A stretch of 64,000 nucleotides of DNA from NCBI RefSeq assembly GCF_021917145.1, contig NC_061066.1, positions 3,021,640 to 3,085,639 of the forward strand. The letters are read 5' to 3'. The notes under the pieces were generated by a model. That model worked only from the letters and a program-made list of their open reading frames with translations, made no database searches and had not been told where the DNA came from. Positions 42,716 through 64,000 of this stretch are shown in pieces; positions within the stretch are counted from its first letter, which is position 1; each line of letters begins with the position of its first letter. Position numbers and translations under genes: made by a program. Source of the DNA: Hypomesus transpacificus (taxonomy: Eukaryota; Chordata; Actinopteri; Osmeriformes; Osmeridae).

Positions 42716-44026
42716 CTAATGAACAGAGATCATGTGCCACAACTATGAGAATGAACAGAGTATAGACAGACATTTTTGGGAATGACAGCTCTTGGCCAGC
42801 CCTCCTTACACTGCTAGCCCAACACAGATAAAAAGATCAACACTTTGAAATAGCCTGCTCTTGCCTGAGTTTTTTTTCTTTAGTTCTTATTTACCAGATG
42901 ATAATGACACATCCACAAAGAATAACTTCGTTTCATGAAGCAAAATCATGTATTTAGAAACGTTCGGCTATGTCAGAAGTATCATGGCGACAACGCCATG
43001 GTTCTAATCAATAAATGAGGCACAGGTGCGTTTGCTGGGTAATCATTTACAACGAAACATTAGTTATATTATCTTACTTTAATGTTTACTTGTGTAAGAC
43101 ATAACATTTGTTATGTAGGGGTTTATCCTAAACTATATAAATTTCCCTCAAACTTGTACCTTTTTTCCATCAAACTATTTCTAATTAACATTCTATCGAA
43201 AGCCAATATCGCCACTATGTGGACAAACCGTGCATGTGTCAAGTTAGTCAACAGAATAAATATTCTTTCAAAATCGTGCCCATAGAAAACCAAATTCAGT
43301 TTTCAGATAAGATGACCTTTAGAAATTGTTCTGGAAAACAACATAATCTAGAACCTCAAACAAGCAATTATATAAGCAGGGAAACGTTACATCAAAATGT
43401 AATGTATAACTTTCAGTTGTGTTAATGTTTCATATCAAAACAAGCTTGACAAAGCAATCATTTCCAGTTTCCACAGAAATACTGTTGTTTAATCTTTTTT
43501 TTCGACAAAGTTAGGACACATTTTTGGTTTATGATGAAGGCCGTTTTGTGTCATAGCCTCAGGTAATCCAGTCCGCGCGCGCGTGTTTGTGCAGAAATAT
43601 GTCAAGAGATTCCTATAATATAGCATTCTTATGGCTATGGCCGTGATGAAAGACAAGTTGACTGGGCGAGGGCAACAATTATAATTATAATTGTGCAAAA
43701 ACGAGCTTACGCCATAACATACCCCATCTCTCACGCACCTTAGATGCATGCAAAAAGTAATAATATATGTTTTATCCTATCTTGGCTTAATGTGACTACA
43801 CATACGTGTAGCCTACATACACATATGTTAGTAGTCCTGATGTTGTTCAGCCAAAAAGTGTCCAATAAAGCACTGGCATTTCTATTTGCAAACGTGCTTT
43901 TCTAAACATTAAGCCTGTTGGCTTGCATTACACTGTAGTATATAATAGGGCTGAGGGTTAACGAATATCTTCAGTAAGCGGTTTAGCTTGTGGAGACAGC
44001 GCGCGAGTCGCTCTAGCATTTTCATC
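42716..44026. other. Divergent irag2 / bcat1 intergenic region
   Basis: AT-rich unique sequence between the irag2 first recognised exon and the bcat1 start. It should contain the bcat1 promoter and the irag2 long-form promoter, possibly with an untranslated irag2 exon, since an acceptor-like TTCATTAG precedes 42715. I could not choose a core promoter or donor. Confidence 0.4.
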
Positions 44027-53567
<9,541 letters not shown>

Positions 53568-54339
53568 CCAAACCAGCTAAAAGGACAAACATAAACAAAC
53601 TTCTCTCTGACACTCAAACACACATTTAAAAAGCAATACAATCAAACAGACATGGAAGCGTCCAAAGTAGCACAGTGTGCTTGCACTACACACAAACTGT
53701 ACACGCGCACACACACACACACACAACAGTACATTCCACAGTAGCACAGTGTCTTGTCTGTTGATCTATGGGTGAACTCTTTAAATGTGCAGTTATCTTA
53801 GTCTGATTGTATGATACCTGATAGTCAGTATTTATGTCCTAAAGCACACAGACACACCCACTCCACCCAGCTCAGCTAACATTGGACGCTATGTTAGCAC
53901 AGGACCACTTCCTCAGGCAGTATGCTACCTTGAAAGGAGAGGACACAAGATGACGAGAGAGCTAGTCTGTCTGACGTGTGGCCTTCAGTGGAAATAATAA
54001 CAAGGGAAGGAAGGTAATGATGGAGGAAAGGAAGGAAGAATCCTATTGGCACTTTCACTTAATCAAAGATGGAGCTATCCTAACATTCGTGACGTACATC
54101 ATGCAGCATGGCATCTCTTATGCAGATACACTTGATATAGTGTTATATATGTATGTGCTGTTTGTATTGTAATGAGACAAAACACAGAGTTCTATTTGTA
54201 TGGTGTTGCTGTGTATTCAATAGAGTATTTTTAATATAGAAGAATATTTTTCAAATGATTTGCTGTTTGAATCAGTGTGGAGGGTCAAGGGCACTTTATG
54301 AGAGTGGACAGAGAACTACATCCTCAGGGGAGGATTGCG
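53568..54339 (+). other. bcat1 3' UTR
   Basis: No other gene is seen. The first clear poly(A) signal, AATAAA, is at 54734-54739, beyond the 34-bp minisatellite, giving a 3' UTR of about 1.2 kb. A second possible signal lies near 55118. Confidence 0.55.
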
Positions 54340-54625
54340 AAATGCACACTGGGTAAATGTAATGACCAAACATAAATGCACACTGGGTAAATGTAATGAC
54401 CAAACATAAATGCACACTGGATAAATGTAATGATCAAACATAAATGCACACTGGGTAAATGTAATGCCCAAACATAAATGCACACTGGGTAAATGTAATG
54501 ACCAAACATAAATGCACACTGGATAAATGTAATGATCAAACATAAATGCACACTGGGTAAATGTAATGCCCAAACATAAATGCACACTGGGTAAATGTAA
54601 TGATCAAACATAAATGCACATACTG
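54340..54625. repeat. 34-bp minisatellite, eight full copies, in the bcat1 3' UTR
   Basis: Full units start at 54340, 54374, 54408, 54442, 54476, 54510, 54544 and 54578, with a partial ninth at 54612. Variant bases (GACC, GGATAAA...GATC, GCCC) repeat every three units: copies 2-4 match copies 5-7, so there is a 102-bp higher-order period. Long minus-strand open frames here follow from the repeat. Confidence 0.95.
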
Positions 54626-55424
54626 ATCCTAATAATGTGCTGAGAGAAAGATCATTTGACTTTCCATGTCAGTGTTTGTCGGTTGTTAGTTGCGTGATCT
54701 GTGTGTAAATGATTGTGCATTTCCTTAGAGAGCAATAAAACTTAGAGGTCACAAACGAAACTTAATAATAAGCCATTGTACTGCATTATACTGTATACCA
54801 CAAAGCCTCGGAAACGTGTGCTACCATACTAACCCTGTTAGCTGCACTAAATATGCGTGTGTTCCTTGTTATTTTTAATGGAATTTTATGTCTGTGTTGA
54901 AAGGGAAGCAAATCAAATGTTCCCTGGACCTGTATTGCCTTGATCTACCAGTGTGTGACTAGAATGTAAAGCACAACCTTTTGTCTTATGTGGAGCCATA
55001 TATATTCAGAGATTACATGGGATACATAGTTCATATACAAAGACTGTTTGATATGTTTGAATGTAATCTATGGGTGTATTGGCTAGTTTTGCCTGTCAAT
55101 GTCATGTTAATCCAAATAATAAATTCTCTAAACATTTGTTTGGAATTATTGTTTGTTGATTTAAATGAATTTCATTCAAAGTATTTACAGAAAGACTAGG
55201 TCATGCTGGCAGTCTTTCATTTGGTTTCAAACCCCACTACAAAGCCCTTTGGCACATCAAGTTAGATAGCGCAATGGCTTCTACCTGCGCTCCCCCTGTA
55301 CTTGTTTAGTAAACAAGCCGTGCAAAGAATGGTTCCGTGAAGAATATCTCTCTAAAAGCCTGCCGGGATGATCCAAAAAGCTCTATAGAGAGACGAGTCA
55401 CACTGCATCCAGAGGTATACAACT

Positions 55425-55430
55425 TTTATT
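55425..55430 (-). terminator. rab3ip poly(A) signal candidate
   Basis: TTTATT on the plus strand is AATAAA on the minus strand, about 1.79 kb past the rab3ip stop. The implied 3' UTR includes the 56.1-56.9 kb minisatellite. The sequence 55431-56127 has no gene-like feature. Confidence 0.5.
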
Positions 55431-56127
55431 CTTTGAGTCCCAGAAAGGCACTAAAATAAAGTGAGGAGAGCGATACGGGGGCCTGGGGGCAGGACTGAAC
55501 AGGAGAACAGATTTCACAGACACGCAAACAACACTGAGCACACCTCCACACACGACGACACAGCAACGGATTAGCTACACTACGTCTGGGGTCCTCAACT
55601 AAGAAAACGGGGCCCGTCAGCGTTTATTGATTGATGTGATTGAAATCTCCCACGTCAGAACGTTGCCAAAGTCCTTGGAATCACAGAAGTAAACAAAGAG
55701 AAAACAACAGCAGATTTTTTTTCTTTTTTCTTTCTTTTCCCAACTACACCCACGAACCTCAGTCAGCTTAGTTTAGTACATGTTGTTCCTACTCTCTCTC
55801 TGAAAGTCAACCATGAGAGATACAGCAGGGTGTGTGTGTCCCCTCCCCCCATGTTCAAAATACAATAGGTGTACAAGATGGAAATGCTCCAATACCAGTG
55901 TCAATAAGTGCCGAATCTTCCACCTGGATGGTGGCCCACCCTGTAGATCCAGCCTCTAATTCATACACACTTTCCCTAGGTCTGCCCCACCAACCTACTG
56001 TACACACTGCCCCTTCGGAGTACTGGTAGGACATGAATGACAAGCGAATGATCTATTAAGCCTGGGTTCACTTTGATGACTTAGGATCTAATACAATATG
56101 AGGATACAGGATATGGAGTACTGGGAT

Positions 56128-56912
56128 GGCCAGGGTTTAGAGGAGGTCAGGGTGGTAGGGTGTAGAGGAGGGCAGGGTGGTAGGGTGTAGAGGAGGGCTG
56201 GGTGGTAGGGTGTAGAGGAGGGCAGGGTGGTAGGGTGTAGAGGAGGGTAGGGTGGTAGGGTGTAGAGGAGGGCAGGGTGTAGAGGAGGGTAGGGTGGTAG
56301 GGTGTAGAGGGTGGTAGGGTGTAGAGGAGGGCTGGGTGGTAGGGTGTAGAGGAGGGCAGGGTGGTAGGGTGTAGAGGAGGGCTGGGTGGTAGGGTGTAGA
56401 GGAGGGCAGGGTGGTAGGGTGTAGAGGAGGGCAGGGTGGTAGGGTGTAGAGGAGGGCTGGGTGGTAGGGTGTAGAGGAGGGCAGGGTGTAGAGGAGGGTA
56501 GGGTGTAGAGGAGGGCTGGGTGGTAGGGTGTAGAGGAGGGCAGGGTGGTAGGGTGTAGAGGAGGGCTGGGTGGTAGGGTGTAGAGGAGGGCAGGGTGTAG
56601 AGGAGGGCTGGGTGGTAGGGTGTAGAGGGTGGTAGGGTGTAGAGGAGGGCAGGGTGGTAGGGTGTAGAGGAGGGCAGGGTGGTAGGGTGTAGAGGAGGGC
56701 AGGGTGGTAGGGTGTAGAGGAGGGCAGGGTGGTAGGGTGTAGAGGAGGGCAGGGTGGTAGGGTGTAGAGGAGGGCTGGGTGGTAGGGTTTAGAGGAGGGC
56801 AGGGTGGTAGGGTGTAGAGGAGGGCTGGGTGGTAGGGTGTAGAGGAGGGCAGGGTGTAGAGGAGGGCTGGGTGGTAGGGTGTAGAGGAGGGCTGGATGGT
56901 AGGGTGTAGTAT
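56128..56912. repeat. G-rich 25-bp minisatellite, about 30 units, in the rab3ip 3' UTR
   Basis: The main unit is AGGAGGGCAGGGTGGTAGGG plus TGTAG, with C/T/A variants after AGGAGGG and a shorter 17-bp form lacking GGTGGTAG. The plus strand carries many runs of three G. The rab3ip mRNA would carry the C-rich complement. Confidence 0.95.
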
Positions 56913-57214
56913 GTAAGGGGCAGGATCTAAAGGTAGGCCTATATATGGAGGTAGATGTCAGGATAAATAGAGTACAGGCATTGGTTGGAGTAGAGCCTCC
57001 ATGTTTGAGGTTCTGATCAATGCTAGTGTTCAGGGGTCATGTCCTAGGTTTATGGTACAGCAGAGTCTAGTAGGGTCTACAGGGCTACCATGACAACATA
57101 ATCAAGTGGGAGGTCCTTCAGTAATGCAGTATAGATGTTTCGAGAGCCCTGCTTTTTATGGCCGGAGTGTGTCCAATCAAGGATGAAGACCCGCCTTCCT
57201 TGTAACCCCATTGG

Positions 57215-62332
<5,118 letters not shown>

Positions 62333-62437
62333 GACCTTGACCACATCATACACCACTCTGGAGAGGGAACGGAGAGAGAGGGAGGGAGGGAGGACGAGGA
62401 GGGAACAAATGGAGGAGGCGGGTGGTGAAGAGGGGGT

Positions 62438-62511
<74 letters not shown>

Positions 62512-64000
62512 TGGGGAGGATAAACGAATGATTTACATAATAATAATGGAGCTTTTAGGTTGTTTTCAGTTCTTGTACAGCAGATCTGGTTTGAGTGGGT
62601 CATCGGTACCATAGTGAAAGCGAGGTAGGAGGAGGACAAGCTGGGGGCTCTGTCTGTGCTGGTCCACTCAACCCCTGGCCTCTCAGCCTAGTAGTGCTTC
62701 TGCTGTGGAGAGAGAACGAGTGGAAAGAGGGAGAGAGAATTCAATTAGGATGGTAAAGATCCATCTGCTCTCCTCAGGGAACAGCTTTCAGGACACTTAA
62801 CACTCGCCCCCTCTTTGACTCTGTCTCTCTCTCTCTCTTTCTCTCACACTTTCACTCACTCAATCTATCCCTCACGCGTTCACTCACCGTATCTATTCCA
62901 CGTACACTCTCGCACAGCAATAAGTAACATGTAGACACAGTTCCTTCCTGCCACTGTCTCACCCTCTCCCTTCCTCTGTTCCATAGACAGACAGTGTGTG
63001 AGACACACCTACAGTAGCATTCCAAAGGTTAAACCCAGTGCCAGTTACTGTATTGTTACAGTATCAGGGGCCTGTCTACTGAGGTGTCCAGACGGGCCGA
63101 TCCCATTGGCTAGCCAGGCAGAGGGCCCACTTCCTGACGCAGCTGCTGGGGTGACTAACCTGTCTGTCAGGAGGGCTGCTATGGCAACGGTGCCTGTATT
63201 AATGTCAGCTCAGCTCTGAAGTCAGAGAGACCTGCGGGCCTGGTCAGTGGGCGTGGCCTACAAAGAGACAACAGCAGACGAGAATAGAACAGAGCAGGCC
63301 TACACACTAACACAGCACCACCCAGCCAGCGAGAAACTGAGAGCTGTTCATGTGCTCATTAAACACCACAGAACACAATCCACAGAACACACTCACACAC
63401 ACACACATACTCACACCCACCCACCCACAGACACACACACACACACACACCCAGGTGATAAGGGCAGGGCAGTGTGTGGGTTGGGGACGGAGAACAAGCC
63501 AGCACCACAGATGGTTTAGTGAATGAAAACATGGCCCCACGAATCTCTGCCCCATCAGGTCACCGGAACAGTGTGTTTGTGTGTGTGTGTGTGTGTGTGC
63601 GTGTGTGTAAGAGGGGGAGATGTATAATACATGAGGTGGTTGTTGTATACACACATCCACTCCTGTAGACCTCAGGTCTGTCATAGTGAATTAGCTTGCT
63701 CTTGCCAGCAAGGAGGTGAATTACGCTGAAAAGGAAACAAGACTAGAATGATAACCCTATCCGGCCATGAAGAGAGCAGAGTAGAGAAGGAGAAGAAAGT
63801 ACAGTCGAGGAGACCAAAAAACCCTGTCATCCTCCTGTTCCCTTGGGAACCAGGCCAGGGTAGCCACTGTAACCTGACACCCTCCAGGCCAGGCCGGCGC
63901 AGAGGCTGCTGGGTGGGATCTGCATTAACCCATGATGCCCCAGCTCGGCTCAGGTGAGACACAGAGGGGGAGAGGGTGGGGGGGGAGAGAGAGAGAGAGA
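62333..64000 (-). other. rab3ip 5' intronic / upstream region
   Basis: A (GA)n tract at 62447-62511 lies about 90 nt upstream of the acceptor at 62358. CT, CA and GT repeats occur near 62825, 63390-63450 and 63570-63608. I found no second gene, and the rab3ip first exon and promoter are either unrecognised here or beyond 64000. Confidence 0.5.

Noticed and set aside
54316-54611. Two overlapping minus-strand open frames with repeats such as HLPSVHLCL
   Set aside because: They arise from the 34-bp minisatellite, whose period shifts frame each unit; no start context or conservation.

Overview
This window is nuclear DNA from a ray-finned (teleost) fish. The evidence is many short exons with GT-AG introns, dense CA and CT microsatellites, a tRNA-derived SINE with a common fish-type tail, and proteins matching vertebrate families. 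I cannot name the species. No prokaryotic, phage or CRISPR content was seen.

Layout: (1) 12-12891, minus strand: the first 42 coding exons (2,016 codons) of utp20, a ribosome-biogenesis HEAT-repeat protein; the rest lies beyond the left edge. (2) 13503-17465, plus: a complete slc5a8-type sodium-coupled monocarboxylate transporter (15 exons, 607 aa), head to head with utp20. (3) 17929-18349, minus: etfrf1 (LYRM5, 85 aa), a mitochondrial LYR protein, tail to tail with slc5a8. (4) 18766-23631, plus: dnai7 (CASC1, 731 aa), an axonemal dynein-associated protein, head to head with etfrf1 and with an X-box-like motif in the shared promoter. (5) 24756-42687, minus: irag2 (LRMP), modelled as 38 exons and 1,581 aa: KASH5-like EF-hand and coiled coils, then the IRAG/MRVI1 region, a C-terminal membrane anchor and a KASH-like tail. 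An internal TATA promoter near 30.4 kb would give a 529-aa short form. (6) 44027-53567, plus: bcat1, cytosolic branched-chain aminotransferase (395 aa once a duplicated assembly segment is removed). (7) 57215-62332, minus: rab3ip (Rabin8, 436 aa), with a long 3' UTR carrying a G-rich minisatellite.

Block (3)-(6) has the same gene order as human 12p12 (ETFRF1-DNAI7-IRAG2-BCAT1). UTP20-SLC5A8 and RAB3IP are also on human chromosome 12, so this is an ancestral linkage block and not a functional cluster.

The largest anomaly is technical. A 100-N gap at 49152-49251 is followed by a second, indel-rich copy of about 3.5 kb of bcat1 (introns plus exons 3-8 and the start of exon 9). This looks like two overlapping contigs scaffolded without merging. 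The most interesting biological signals are tandem repeats that span and multiply splice donors (bcat1 exon 9, utp20 exon 19), the abundance of CA repeats at donors and CT tracts at acceptors, the composite KASH5-like/IRAG2 protein with two promoters, and loss of the second cysteine of the BCAT1 redox CXXC motif. I did not find a wholly undescribed multi-gene system.
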